Assembly (NCBI GenBank): GCA_037951105.1
Contig: JBAMJV010012264.1
Span: 16,448 to 80,447 of the forward strand
Direction of reading: 5' to 3'
DNA length: 64,000 bases
From: Echinarachnius parma
Taxonomy: Eukaryota; Echinodermata; Echinoidea; Clypeasteroida; Echinarachniidae
Of this stretch, positions 11,631-23,120 are shown piece by piece (position 1 is the first letter of the stretch; every line of letters begins with the position of its first letter). The notes under the pieces are model-generated. The model saw only the letters and a list, made by a program, of their open reading frames with translations, searched no databases and was not told the origin of the DNA. Made by a program: the position numbers and the translations under genes.

Positions 11631-11889
11631 TGAAGCCTAACATCAACACATTTTTTTGTAATGAGTGTATGGTTTGTCCGAGTCGCTTTATGCCTATGAA
11701 CAGAATCAGCGAAGTAGAATCGGAGTGTGCAATCCCAAATCCAGCGTGGCCAGCAAAAATAATACTATTATGCTAGGGAGCAGCAACAATTATGCTAAAT
11801 TAGGCAAAAATTAATTCCAAACGTCTCGGGAACAAGTTCTGTCCCAATGTTTCCTCAGACAACCCATTGGTTGAGAATCCTGTAAGCGG

Positions 11890-11891
11890 AT

Positions 11892-11922
<31 letters not shown>

Positions 11923-12175
11923 CTAGTCGTAGAAAATTTTCGAGACCGAGACCATGTCAAATCTAACAGTTTCGAGACCGAGACCATGATTTTTACACAA
12001 ATTTCAAGGCCGAGACCAGGATGCTCCGAAAAATTGGTGATGATTGTCGAGGCTTTTTCTTCAAATTATGCCAGAAAAGCCCAGAATTATGCCAAAAAGG
12101 GTCAAATTATGCCAGGCATATTATGCCAGATGCTAAAAGGGTCAAAATTATGCCAGAAAGCATAATTATGCCAGA
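11890..12175. repeat. Poly-G tract followed by CGAGACCGAGACC and ATTATGCCA short repeats
   Basis: About 30 G at 11892-11921, then two runs of CGAGACCGAGACCATG and about seven AATTATGCCA-type words. It is low-complexity, and the glycine-rich frame across it is not a gene. Confidence 0.65.
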
Positions 12176-12348
12176 TATGGCAACATAGCGGCCAAATCCC
12201 TGGTGCAAGTATGCTTCTGTCAATTAGAGTGTGTCTTGTGTGTGTGTCGGGAGGTTGTGCCCGTTGTCAATGGTTGCCTGTGGTTGGTCCCTTCACTGTG
12301 TTGCACTTGCTAGAAGAATCAGGTGTCATCTAAAAACCATTTCTGTTA

Positions 12349-12432
12349 TTAACCCACTCAAAATACTCGCGCTATAAAGGGTCAATGGAGAATACATATT
12401 ATAGATAAATCAATCCGTCCTGAACGGGTTAA
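12349..12432. mobile_element. Small TTAACCC...GGGTTAA MITE (84 bp)
   Basis: Starts TTAACCCACTCA and ends TGAACGGGTTAA. The same terminal words bound 29182-29258 and 44858-44937, which suggests a short family flanked by TTAA. Confidence 0.55.
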
Positions 12433-12584
12433 ATTAGTGCCCGGAGTTATTACTTTGTGATTATTACTATTTTATGACTATGTTTTTTTTGTTATAACTT
12501 TGCAATGTTTGAAATGTGCGCCACGAGTGTTCGAGAGTGTTTATGTTTATGGGGGTTCGCGAGGGAGTGAAGCGACCATGCCGT

Positions 12585-12635
12585 GGGGGTGGGGGGGGGG
12601 GAGGGGGGCTGGGGGGGGGGGGGGGGGTGGAGGGT
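12585..12635. repeat. Long interrupted poly-G tract
   Basis: About 45 nt of G with a few A/C/T interruptions. It generates overlapping Gly-rich and Pro-rich frames between 12467 and 12902 on the two strands, none of them believable as genes. Confidence 0.8.
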
Positions 12636-13494
12636 TGTACCCATAGAAGTAGTATATATACAAAGGTTGTACCAAAGACGCTTAATGGAAAGACCGACCA
12701 CTGTACAATTATCCTGTACAAAGTGAATGGGCAGAGCGCGATGTACAAAATTAACACCAGGGGGGTGTCACTGCTGCCAGAGTGCAGCGATTTTTGCTCA
12801 CCGGAAGAGCCTACAACTGGTTGCATTATGGGCTACTTGGGAACTACAGTTAACCAATCACAGAGTAGTTCAAACGCGTCGTCACGGGATCGAGGTCAAT
12901 AAAACAAGTTCATATGCATACGTCACAATGGCTCCCATTGTTTTCATAAGCGTGATGAAATCTAGGACAGTGCGCAGGAAAATAGGCGCGATAGTCTACG
13001 CACTGCATAAGCATGATGATTGGTCAATTATTTCTAGGTCACTACGCGATGACGTAGAGAAGTAGGCTACGGGAGCTTCAAAATCGGTTCACTCCGCCAT
13101 GTTGCCCATGTACAAAGTCTATGGGACACGTGACTTGCGCGCGTTAAGTGAGCCTTCTAGACGGGTTGGTTTGTTTATTCATACTTCTATGATTAACACG
13201 CACTTTCATACGTAGGCTTTTCATTATGACGTCGCAATAACAATGTTTACTTCGCCTGACTAAAAATAACTTCAAGAAGACGTGATAAAGTTTGACGACC
13301 CCAAATTTGCATATCGCGCGTGAAATTTGCTTTGCGCACTTGGGTACGCGTACAATTATAAAGAATTAAATAAAGACAGTGCGCGGACTGAGCGCGCATT
13401 AACATTATAATACGCGATTAGCCATTGCCATTTTTCTCTACACGGTAAAAATCTTTAAATTTAAAAAATGTTTCTCACAGCTTTGATTTCAATT

Positions 13495-13830
13495 GTAAAA
13501 TCGCTATCGACTATAATTTTTAAATATTTTTCTTATCATGATAATATTAATTCTACATAAAGACATAGCCCTAAAGGTTACTATAGGTCTACCCTAAGCT
13601 GTTGTTCAATCTTCATGCTAGCCTGATTTGCCGAGTATTTGTAAGTACAGTTTGATCCTTATATTTTCTTTAAAATTCTTACGAAAGAAGGGGACATCTG
13701 TTCCAAAAAATCTATCGACTATAATTTTTAAATGTTTTTTTATAAATAAAAATGACACAAATGCAGTGATATAATAAATTCCCTATGGTTACTAAGGTCT
13801 GGCTTAAGCTCGATTTGAATCTTCATTCTG
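13495..13830 (+). repeat. Diverged direct duplication (about 125-bp units)
   Basis: CTATCGACTATAATTTTTAAAT, GGTTACTA(T)AGGTCT, TAAGCT and AATCTTCAT occur in the same order at 13504-13620 and 13711-13830. Both copies are noncoding. Confidence 0.6.
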
Positions 13831-15763
13831 TTTGAAGGGACATCGCTGCGCGACCGCCAGTGATCTGTCTTGTAATTCTAGTCTTTGGTTGTACCCATAT
13901 TTGAGGGCTCTATTGCGCACTCACTCAGGACTACATACATTATGGTTGAAAAGCAGTTTCTCTATGTAGATAACAAAAAAAAACAATATTTTCGCCCAGA
14001 TCTGCAATGATATATTGGCGTAAATGTGCACACGAATTAATGACAATGTGCTTTCAATTCGGTATTCATTTATTCACTTCATTCGACATTCATTTCATTT
14101 TATTTCGTCCCACAACAAAGGGGAAAATCAATTTGGCAATCAATTGTGGGTGAACTTCGCCTTGCATCGGCAAGCGAACAGACGAAACATTCTATAGAAA
14201 TATCAGACAAAGCATTTTACCTAGAGGAGGAAAAACATACAAAAATTTGACAATTTGATGATGTAGCAATCTGATGCAATATAATGCCATATTACTTCCT
14301 CAAAACCCTGGGGGTATTATTTGCACACATATAGAATATATATATCGTAGATTAATTTCGGTTACATCAGCGGTGGTAACAGGTATGGGTACGTTGGCTA
14401 AGATAGACTCTATTCTAAATAGTTGAAAATGTTGAGGAAAACTCCAAAGATTTTTGTAAAAATATTTGATTGGTATGTCCTGAAAAGGTTATTCCAGTTG
14501 TGTAATATCCTCGATATTATAGAGTCACTTCAGGGATACATTTTTAGTATAGAACATGAACAGTTAACTTGGGAAATAATACACTATTCTGACATACTCT
14601 GTGTTTATGTATATCATTTTCGGGGTGGATCTTTTTTGTTTTTGTTGTGTATTCATTTGGTGAATGTATTAGTTTATCACAATATATTTAAACGTGACAA
14701 AATACACACGTAAAACGTCATATAAACGAACAACATACTTGAGAATGCTATTAAATGTAACATAATAATTGTCATACTCATATAAATTTGTACTACTAAT
14801 TGATTATTAAACCTATTTAAACCGTGATACTGTATATGAATTGTGTAAACCTTATAGTCACATTTCCTTAAGTGCTAACATTTGCACGTGAATGACTGAT
14901 ATTGGACATCTCTGTTTCTTGCTAAAAACATAATTTGCACCATCTATAAACACACACATACACATGAATACACTTATGGACACAGGAACACACGCACGTA
15001 TACACAAACAAAACATACGCACACGAATCCGCATGTATACGAATGTGCCAGAAGCTTATTCATATTTTCAAGATTTAAGACATTTTCAGTCAAAATTATT
15101 GTTAAACAACTTAAATATAGTTGATTGCAGTCTGTATGTCATCGGGTGTTAGGCAGCAATAAGCGCCATTCGATTAGAATGTGATACGCCAAATAATAAT
15201 AAACGGTTGGCTCGTTTCAAATCAACAAGTGAAATCATGAAAAGGTGATCGAGATCTCTGCGCGCACTATACAATAATTATGTTTCATTAAATGTAGAAA
15301 AAATAGAAAATATATAATTGAACTCACCCGAAGTGAAATGGTTGGTTTGTATCTGCTGATGATTGTATGAGATAAGGCAACTATGTCCACTGAGTTACAG
15401 TTCAATCTGTAGACCTCGGCATACATATGCTTGAATGACCGTGTTGTTGTAAGAGCGCAGGTGAATAATAAATTGTGGTATAATGCGATGCACACGCATC
15501 ACACGGTTTCAAATGTCAATGCAACATCATATTGAATTTCTCTCTCGCTAACACAAACCATTTTCACATGTTCACGTTATTACCTCCAGTGCATGCGTGG
15601 TGTGGTCCGACTGATTGAGGGCGTGTATGTTGTGGGCATGTGAATTATTAGGGAGGGGTGAACACTCATTATATTTGTTTAGTGCTATATAATTGTATGT
15701 TGTTTATTATTTTGGTCAAATTATTGAAGGGCACACCCCCCGTGCACACCGTGCCCCCGTACA
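13831..15763. other. Long noncoding stretch
   Basis: AT-rich with a CA-rich patch at 14950-15020. The frame at 14423-14713 is hydrophobic-rich but has no recognisable domain or splice context. I see no supported gene. Confidence 0.4.
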
Positions 15764-16377
15764 CACTAAGAAAAAATGGGTCACTTTTGCACCCTTGTTT
15801 TGCCACACTGGCAGCACCTTTATATAGGTGCACTTTTGCACCTTTATATCAACCAAAAAAGTTGCACCTTCGGGTTAAAAGTGCTTCGTTGCATCTTTCG
15901 GGTGCAACGTAGCACCCTAATAACATGCCAATCTGACCACTGTGTGTTTAACGTTGCACCTTTAATCTAAAATGCAAATTTACACCTTACCTTCAGGTGC
16001 AAAGTTCCACCTAAAAATGAGCTGCCACCGTTGCAAATAAATTTCACCTTAAAAAGGTTTAAAATTGCGCCTTTTTTAAAGGTGCAGAAAAGGGTGCAAA
16101 GAAATAAAGTGAAACCATTTTTTTACTACATTTATTGTTTCACTTCAAATTTTGCTTATCCATTAATATTTGTCTCAGCGATCAGAAAAATAAAAAATTA
16201 AGCTGTTTGAATACACGCTAAGTAAACGAGGATTAACTTTGCACCTATATCGGTGCAAACCGTGCCACACTGGGAGCACCTTAAAAGGTGCATTTTTGCA
16301 CCTTCTGGCAAAGTGCTATGGCTGCACCAAATAATTTGAAGGTTAAAAATTGCACCATTAAGGTGCACCGAGCTGTG
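15764..16377. repeat. AGGTGCA-rich nonautonomous element
   Basis: Begins ACACACTAAGAAAAAATGGG and carries more than a dozen GCACCTT/AGGTGCA words in both orientations. The segment CACACTGG(C/G)AGCACCTT occurs at about 15802 and 16267 in the same orientation. The word density resembles subterminal repeats of animal DNA transposons. A matching inverted right end is not evident, so the boundary is approximate. Confidence 0.5.
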
Positions 16378-17029
16378 AATTAGAGCGCATCGCACGTGTG
16401 TTTGGCTCGTCGGGAGAATTCTGCATAATGCATGCGGGACGTGATGAACCTGCTTCCTGATTGGTCGCTACGTATAGGGTAGAGGAATCATCGGAGAGCA
16501 ACCCAGTTGAGAAAAGGCCATCTCGGCGAAACCATTCCGTGTGATAGTCGCGCTCTCCAGTCGTTCCTGCATAGTGCATACTATATCGTGCATTCAACTC
16601 AGCTCAGACAAGAGGCCTTGTCAAAAGGCTAGATATTTATTTGCAGTGGTCTCTAGTCATGATGAAAGTGAACACTTTAATGCATGGATAAGGCTCCCAT
16701 TCCCCTCGTAAGAAGGGGCATATTATTTTTAAGAAATATGAATCCTTTACAGTAGGTATATTTTGACTGGCTAAAGTAGATTATACATGTGTACTAGACT
16801 TGATACAAAGTAACGTATATCTGTATAATATATATCAAACATATATGATAAATCAGCTAAACAAATGTATTGGCCGAAAGGTAGACAAGTACAGTAAAGA
16901 GAGGATCTGATCCATTTTTCTTTTTTATTTGTAGAATCCAAATCTAAAATTTCATGTGGGTATTATTTCTTTCGCCATCTATCTACATACCACTGGACAC
17001 CGTTTAGATGATTTGTAAATCACGGAGAG

Positions 17030-17318
17030 ACTTTAATAGTAACATTGTCCAAATCCGCAAAACTTACTTGGAACTCTAGTGGTTCTATCAAACCTTGTTG
17101 TATTCATATTAACAATAAAAGCACGGGACAGGTTTCGTTTGTTTTCTTCAAATTTCCATTTCGTTAAAAAAATATTTACGATTGAAGTGTTCAGATGTTA
17201 AAATGTTAAAATGCTAAAACGGGATCATTTAAGGCGTGTACTAATTAGTAAGTGCAATGATTTAGTGAATATCACTTTGCAATTTTGCTAATTTCTCGGC
17301 CAAAAACATCAATTAAAG
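17030..17318 (+). repeat. Dispersed repeat, copy 2 (first copy 2285-2565)
   Basis: Matches 2285-2565 in order and orientation (CATATTAACAATAAAA, GGGACAGGTTT, GTGAATATCACTTTGCA, TCTCGGCCAAAAA). A partial relative may start at about 46218 (GTAACATCGTCAAAATCC). Confidence 0.7.
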
Positions 17319-17325
17319 GGGTAGT

Positions 17326-17400
17326 ACAGTCAAACCTGCTAATGCGACCACCTGTCTATAGCGACCACCTGCTCATAACGACCGCTGTCGGGTCAAATGT
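17326..17400 (+). repeat. Tigger-like MITE half (ACAGTCAAACCTG...)
   Basis: TACAGTCAAACCTGCTAATGCGACCACC matches the left end of the elements at 45648 and 60858. The right end is absent before the exon-like sequence that follows. Confidence 0.5.
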
Positions 17401-17427
17401 ATTGTTCCTTTAATTTTTTCATTTCAG

Positions 17428-18350
17428 AGTCGCTAACAACTTTGGACTCTCTTCTTCAAGAATGATCATTCTGACAAGGGCTCATCCCGTGTTGGAGTCT
17501 ATTACCAGCGACCTTCTCAATCGACATACAAAGCTTTCCAAGTCACCACTACAGATGGGTGAACCATCGGAAAAGGTTGTACCACCCTTCCTTTGCCGCA
17601 GTTTCAATCGCCCCAGCTTTGCTTCAATCTTTGACAGCAATGGAAGCAAAACCTCCTATTCCAGCGGATTTTGCGGCTTCATGACCTCCGTCAAGGACAA
17701 CATCGAAATCTGGCGATTCCAACGTCGAGTAAACCAGGCAAAGTCGCTGTTGGTCCGACTAGACCCGCGGCCGAGACCTCGCTCCATCTTCCTGGAGCGT
17801 CAGCGGAAGTGGTCTCTGTGTCCCGAGCGTCGTCAAAGGCGTTGGAAGCAGAAACTCGGGGAGCATAGAGGACGTCGACGAAGCCCAGGAGGAGGCAGAT
17901 TGCGATGATGTTAATGATGGAGAATTCACAGCTAAACCAGCATCATCGCTACCACAGGAAGGATCAAAACCTATCGGCAAGAAACGACACCTGGAAGCGC
18001 TGCAGCGTTTCTTGAAACGCGTGCTACAGTTTCGTCCAATGGTCTCCGGGTGCATGAAAGGGGTACCAGACACGGAGGATGAGGATGATCGGTGATTCTC
18101 CCACAAACACGTCTTCGTCCAACCTACCTTCATTTCAAGAGACCCATGGGGGAACGGTGCAAATGATGACTTCACAGACACATGTACTATGACGTCATAT
18201 CCTCTTGAAGAACAGACTGTGACATACACCAAACATCCAAAGGAAAGAGAGTCAGCCGCTACCTGACGATCCGATGCCTCACCAGGCTAGGACAACGAAT
18301 GCAAGCCTCGCTCACCTAAACTAAACTAACTTCACAAAATGTGCAATAAA
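17428..18350 (+). CDS. Possible 3'-terminal exon of an unrecognised gene
   Basis: A good acceptor (TTTTTTCATTTCAG) precedes a frame that is open from 17428 and ends at 17908; it reads VANNFGLSSSRMIILTRAHP at the start and includes MTSVKDNIEIWRFQRRVNQA. AATAAA at about 18343 would be the polyadenylation signal. The tail after residue 105 becomes Arg/Pro-rich. A second frame over the same DNA stays open to 18094 with a more protein-like acidic then basic composition (EDVDEAQEEADCDD, KKRHLEALQRFLKRVLQF). A frameshift between the two, or an unseen splice, is therefore likely. I do not recognise the product. It may belong to a gene with the membrane exon at 128-631, but nothing links them directly. 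Confidence 0.35.
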
Positions 18351-18670
18351 CCTCTCGTCGTAGATTTCCACCCAAAACATTGTCATCTCCTAAATATATA
18401 ACTCCTCCAAATTGCAATCAAATGATTTCATCTCTTTTCACGACTGTTTAATTGAACTGCTATTAGTAATTTCGTGCTGGTGTTTAAATATAAAATAATG
18501 ATAATGTATTTTATAACGAGAGATAAGAGGGAAGGAAATGAGAATTGAAGATGCAAACTTATGATTACATTTTCTTTTGAATATTTGTATGAAAATATGA
18601 TACTATTCGATATACTTATTGGTGATGATCGTGATGGCGAAAACTGAAAAGACGACATCGATGACAATAA
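18351..18670. other. Noncoding AT-rich stretch left of the LTR element
   Basis: No supported gene. It ends in ACAATAA, whose ATAA is repeated immediately after the other end of the retrotransposon at 24818. Confidence 0.5.
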
Positions 18671-20374
18671 TGTCGTGGTACGTTTAGATGAGGCCGAAGG
18701 ACACACAGTAACAAGTTTGTTAGGTTGCTCTGGTTATTTATTCATCAGCCACAGTATCTCTCATAATGTCGAGATTCTCGCAGAAGACAAAAACCCTGCA
18801 ATTGGCAGAATAAAAACAAAACATGTCATAGAATTTCAATCAAATATAAATGTACAAAAACATGATTATAATCTTGATGAAAATGAAACAGTAATTACTA
18901 AACAGAAATGTAATCCTCTTGATTAAATATATAAAGCAATTACTAATTAATCTCAGAATCAAATCCATTTTCATCTTGATTCTCTTTTATAATCAATTAA
19001 ATCAAATGTTAAAATCATTTACTTGAATGACATAATCAAATCTAGACATGAAATCAACTGTGTCATGATCTCAAACATTAATATAAATCTGGCAATTAAT
19101 GCATCATACTTTATCAAGCAAACAAGAAATACATCCATCTGTAAGTATTTATAATAAACCTCTATAAGGCTGATAAACAAGTACATAAATGTCTCTTAAA
19201 ATCAGAACATGATCATATATAGATTATTTCAAGGCAAACATAACTCATCTTGCAATAGTTCAACACAATATCTCACACATGATCATATTCATGCACTCTG
19301 AAATATATAATTAGACTAAGTAAAGTTACACAAAGTCTGTTAAACAAACTGCCATCATTTAATTATATAAACGTACCCAAGGTCTATGCAGACCCACAGA
19401 CTGCACACAACTACGGCTCCAGCAGCCCCTCAAGCAGCCATCTATCTGCTCAGCATGCAGGCACCTATATTATAATAATGTTAATGTAACAACAAACAGT
19501 ATAAAAGTATTGAACCTCTAAAACACACAAATCTCAGTTCCCACATCGTCTACTTCGGGGAAAAGGTTAACATAAACATCACGGAAAAATAACAATCATA
19601 TACTTCATACCGTTCATCTAAGGTGTAAAAAGCTAATAACATCTCACATCTACGAGATAACTGTGGGCGCCGCCATCTTTTTTTAGTTTGTTTACATCTC
19701 ACGCCCTCAACGTCAACTACACATTTACTTCACATGTGCGCAAAATACAAAATTGCAACAACTACTCTTTTAAATCATTTTTGCAATCTCTCAATACATC
19801 GTTCATAATTATATGTCGACAGAAAATGTTGCATAAACAAATTTATCACATATCTCTCTAACATTATGTATTTAAACAGCGTAATATGATATAATGAATG
19901 CCTACTCAAAACTGCGGTTCAACATCATTAACAGGCATTTTAATTATCGTAATTACCTCTAGCAAACATCTTTATCCATCTCAAATAATGCATTATCACT
20001 CACTCTAATACATGATTAAACTCAATTATCTATTCTACAAGCATAACTTACTGTAAAATAGCTGCAAAGCCACGCTTCAGCAAAAAGGTACAACTGCAGA
20101 CCAGGAAAACTCTGTACACAGGCACAGTGAGATACGCCCAACCTTGACCGTGTCAAATATGCTTCTCCGAGGTTTCCCTATTCTAACATGTGCACTACAA
20201 CATAAGCGTGGGCGGCGGCTAACACACTCATTATCCGTCCGCGAATGTAACTGCCACATGTGTATTAAACTAATTTGCATAATTGGACTCTGTGCGGAAT
20301 GTGACATTAACTAACTTGCATAATCGGACAAGTCCGCGATTTACATACGATATAAACTAGTCCGCATTCCCACA
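18671..20374 (-). repeat. 3' LTR (1704 bp)
   Basis: Direct repeat of 23121-24817. It ends next to the purine tract in the internal region and adjoins host DNA at ATAA (18667-18670). Confidence 0.92.
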
Positions 20375-20386
20375 TATTCCCCGCTT
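20375..20386 (-). other. Polypurine tract
   Basis: The element strand reads AAGCGGGGAATA directly before the 3' LTR (TGTGGG...). It is short but in the expected place for plus-strand DNA priming. Confidence 0.6.
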
Positions 20387-21286
20387 AAAATAGCTTTCGT
20401 CCCGAAAGCTCTAAAATCATGGAACATATCACAACCCCTCTAAAAGGTTACTAATTCCACAAAACTTGCAATTTTTCAAAAAAATCCTACAGAACACACA
20501 CTGTTCATTTTGCAGTAATACAAAAAGACCATTTCTGCAGTAACACAAAAGTTCATTTCTGCAGTAACACAAAAAGAATCCTATAGCCTATACACTATTT
20601 CTTTTTCCAAAAAACTACATCGACAAAAACATCCAAACAAAAACATCACCTTCTACCAATGTGTACTGCTAAATGCACACATCTCCTATGAATACCATCA
20701 AATGAGATGACTACCTACAAATCTGACTCCAATAATCAAAGTATAAACCCTGTTTCCTGTATAACGACAAGCAAATCCAAACTATTTACATATAAAACTT
20801 TAATCTAGCACCAACTAGCTTGCCTTATCAAAAACTGAAACCTTTTATACTCGATCTAAACCAAAATCACTTTGTAGCCTATTCTCTTCCCTCTTTTCTT
20901 TCTTTTTTCCAACCAAAAATAAAGAAAACCATGAATATGCAGTTTCCTTCCCACAATGCACTCTATACTCCAAGAAAAAGCAGTAAATCTTCCCCGCTTA
21001 TTTCTTGCTGAATACTCCCAAACCATGCATAAAATCTTCCTTAATGCATAAAATCTTCCCCGCTTATTCTATGCTGGATACACAAAACAAATGCAAAAAA
21101 AAACCTCCCTAGCTGCATAAAGCGCATCAAATGCAGAAATGCAAAAAACCTCCCTCACTGCATAAAATGCAACATGCATAAAAATGCAAAAAACCTCCCT
21201 CACTGCATAAAATGCAACATGCATAAAAGTGCAAAAAATCCATCCTCGGCTAAACAGCCTTATTTGTATAAACATACAAATTTACA
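20387..21286 (-). repeat. Noncoding 3' internal spacer with short tandem repeats
   Basis: Between the gag stop and the purine tract there is no coding frame. Two to three copies of TCACTGCATAAAATGCAACATGCATAAAA plus AATGCAAAAAACCTCCC lie at 21100-21240, and TTTCTGCAGTAACACAAAA is repeated at 20510-20580. The pol genes of a full element would normally lie here. Confidence 0.65.
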
Positions 21287-22522
21287 TCATCCACCAACCG
21301 GTAACAACCAAAAACATTCATAATTTGGCTTCCACTGCGACTCCCAGGGCCCCCACACAACCTCCCGGACACGCCCGATGTCGCTCCATACTGCATCACG
21401 AGCAGCACACACCTCAAAAGCAAATGTAAAGCTAGGCATGTATCCTACCTCCCTCGGATAACTCCACAACTCTTCGTCTACCCTCTCTATCCCCACATGG
21501 TCCTTAACCCTACGATACTCGAGTGTCGACAGTTCGGAGACCTCTCTAACTCCTGGAAATGGGAACTCCCCAATTTCCTCCTCCCTAACCGACCTATCAT
21601 CTATATCATCCCTAGGGTCAACATCACAGTATACGTCTACATCTAGATCGTCGACACCTACATCATCGACGTCTACATCATTGACACCGACATGTACCTC
21701 ATCTACATGTACATCTACATGACAATCAATATCTAACTCTAAATCCTCTGTATGTACAACATCTAACTGTATATCATTGACCTCTACATCTATGTCATCG
21801 ATCTGTACATCATTGACCTCTACATCTACATCGTCCTGCTGAACCACCGTTCCACTAGACACATGTGTTCCTGAACCTGTCAGCACATCTCCCTCAATCA
21901 AAGGACCACCATGGAGAAGTACCCGCAACACTGCTTCTCTGAGCACCTCAAAACGCTCACCCTGATGCTGGAGGTAAAGACGCCTCACCATCACACGTTC
22001 ACCTACATCTCGTGTTCCCTCAACAAACTGACTGGCCAGGGCTCCATCTCTCAGCTGCCTCAAAGCCGCAGCTTCCACCTCATCGTCTGCTGCATCCACA
22101 ACCTTTGCATACAGACGCATGAGAGCCCTACTAAAACCTGCCAAATCCTCATCCTCACCCTGAACACGGGAATGGAACAAAACCCGCAAATACTGACATG
22201 TCTCCCAGCTAAAACAACGCCTGAGAGCCTTCACTATCTCCTTAAAACTACACCTCTGCTCCTCCGACAAGCAGTACTCAACCTCCTCTCCTGCTGGCCC
22301 AGTGAGGTTGTCCACAAGAACCTTAGCCTTCCCCTCATCACTGAGTTGGAATGGCCCTACCAGGAGATTAAACTCCTCAAACCAGTCAGAGAATGGCGTT
22401 TTAGTGCCATCCTGACAGTCCCCACTAAACTTCGCTATCTGCAATTGGCCCAGAAGAAGATCCGCAAAATCCACCGATTGCCCTAGAGCCAACAAGGAGG
22501 CAAACACTCTCTGTAGATCCAT
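21287..22522 (-). CDS. Retrotransposon Gag-like protein, 411 aa, with Asp/Val-rich tail
   Basis: Single intact frame in the internal region of the LTR element. Residues 1-190 look like a Ty3/Gypsy-type capsid: a helical N-terminus (VFASLLALGQ), KFSGD...FSDWFEEF, a leucine-rich middle (KVLVDNLTGPAGEEV), then ALRRCFSWETCQYLRVLFHS and LAGFSRALMRLYAKVV, matching the usual gag order of target motif, F/W-rich helix and zinc-free capsid end. No CCHC knuckle follows. Residues 215-320 are an acidic stretch of alternating D/V/I (DDVDVEVNDVQIDDIDVEVN), then a more ordinary tail. It is the only protein the element encodes, so replication would depend on another element's Pol. It probably forms particles in the cytoplasm (family knowledge, not shown here). 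Confidence 0.75.
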   Translation of the reverse strand: MDLQRVFASLLALGQSVDFADLLLGQLQIAKFSGDCQDGTKTPFSDWFEEFNLLVGPFQLSDEGKAKVLVDNLTGPAGEEVEYCLSEEQRCSFKEIVKALRRCFSWETCQYLRVLFHSRVQGEDEDLAGFSRALMRLYAKVVDAADDEVEAAALRQLRDGALASQFVEGTRDVGERVMVRRLYLQHQGERFEVLREAVLRVLLHGGPLIEGDVLTGSGTHVSSGTVVQQDDVDVEVNDVQIDDIDVEVNDIQLDVVHTEDLELDIDCHVDVHVDEVHVGVNDVDVDDVGVDDLDVDVYCDVDPRDDIDDRSVREEEIGEFPFPGVREVSELSTLEYRRVKDHVGIERVDEELWSYPREVGYMPSFTFAFEVCAARDAVWSDIGRVREVVWGPWESQWKPNYECFWLLPVGG

Positions 22523-22729
22523 CTCTCATGGCTCTGCATCACGCCAAGCAGGCCTCTACCTCGAGAAAACTAAAAAATACCTGCAAACAAGGTAAACAAA
22601 ACGCAATACTCTAAATTACTTCACAAAGTCAAAAATTTCATAAGCGATACCAAAACACTACACTACACCACAATATGTGGGACAAGTCTGTTAATGTTCA
22701 TGCCCCATATGTCGGGTCAACGCCTTCTT

Positions 22730-22960
22730 CCAACAGTCGCTACCTTGGTCGTCATTGCAGGCCATCTTTCCGAGCTGTCTTCATTAAAGCTCGGTCACCA
22801 GCACGGATTATCTATCCGAGCCGTTATCGCACTCAGGTCACCTATCCGAGCTGTCATCAAAGAGCTCGGCCACCAGCACGGATATCTATCCGAGCTGTCA
22901 TCTACATAACTCGGTTTCTAGCAAGGACGATCTATCCGAGCTGTCTGCTTCAAAGTTCTG
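22730..22960 (-). repeat. Leader tandem repeats (about 57-bp units)
   Basis: About four units share TATCCGAGCTGTCAT, (A)AGCTCGGTCACCAGCACGG and similar words. They lie in the untranslated leader between the primer site and the gag start; each unit contains complementary CCGAGCT/AGCTCGG words that could fold. Confidence 0.7.
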
Positions 22961-23099
22961 TCATCGCATCAGCATGAATTCCGAAGACTCATCCTCTCTG
23001 CGCCGTCGTTCACTGCAGAACATCCCGTCCAGTCCCAGCTCAGCGCCGTCGGTGGGTTGCCTCGTGAAGACCAGGGGGTTTCTCTCCTCATCTGCGGTC

Positions 23100-23117
23100 A
23101 TCCCATCCTCGTCGCCA
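23100..23117 (-). other. Primer-binding site complementary to tRNA-Ser(GCT)
   Basis: The plus strand reads ATCCCATCCTCGTCGCCA, which is the 3' end of animal tRNA-Ser(GCT) plus CCA as I know it. On the element strand this is TGGCGACGAGGATGGGAT, three bases after the 5' LTR. The 18-nt match fixes the element orientation and its priming tRNA. Confidence 0.85.
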
Positions 23118-23120
23118 GTT

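Noticed and set aside
12467..12902. Glycine-rich and proline-rich frames on both strands
   Set aside because: They are generated by the interrupted poly-G tract at 12585-12635.
14423..14713. 96-codon hydrophobic frame as a membrane protein
   Set aside because: AT-rich composition alone explains it; no homologous motif, splice context or conserved pattern is visible.
21911..22486. 191-codon plus-strand frame opposite gag
   Set aside because: It is antisense to the Gag frame, whose composition, start and element context are far better.
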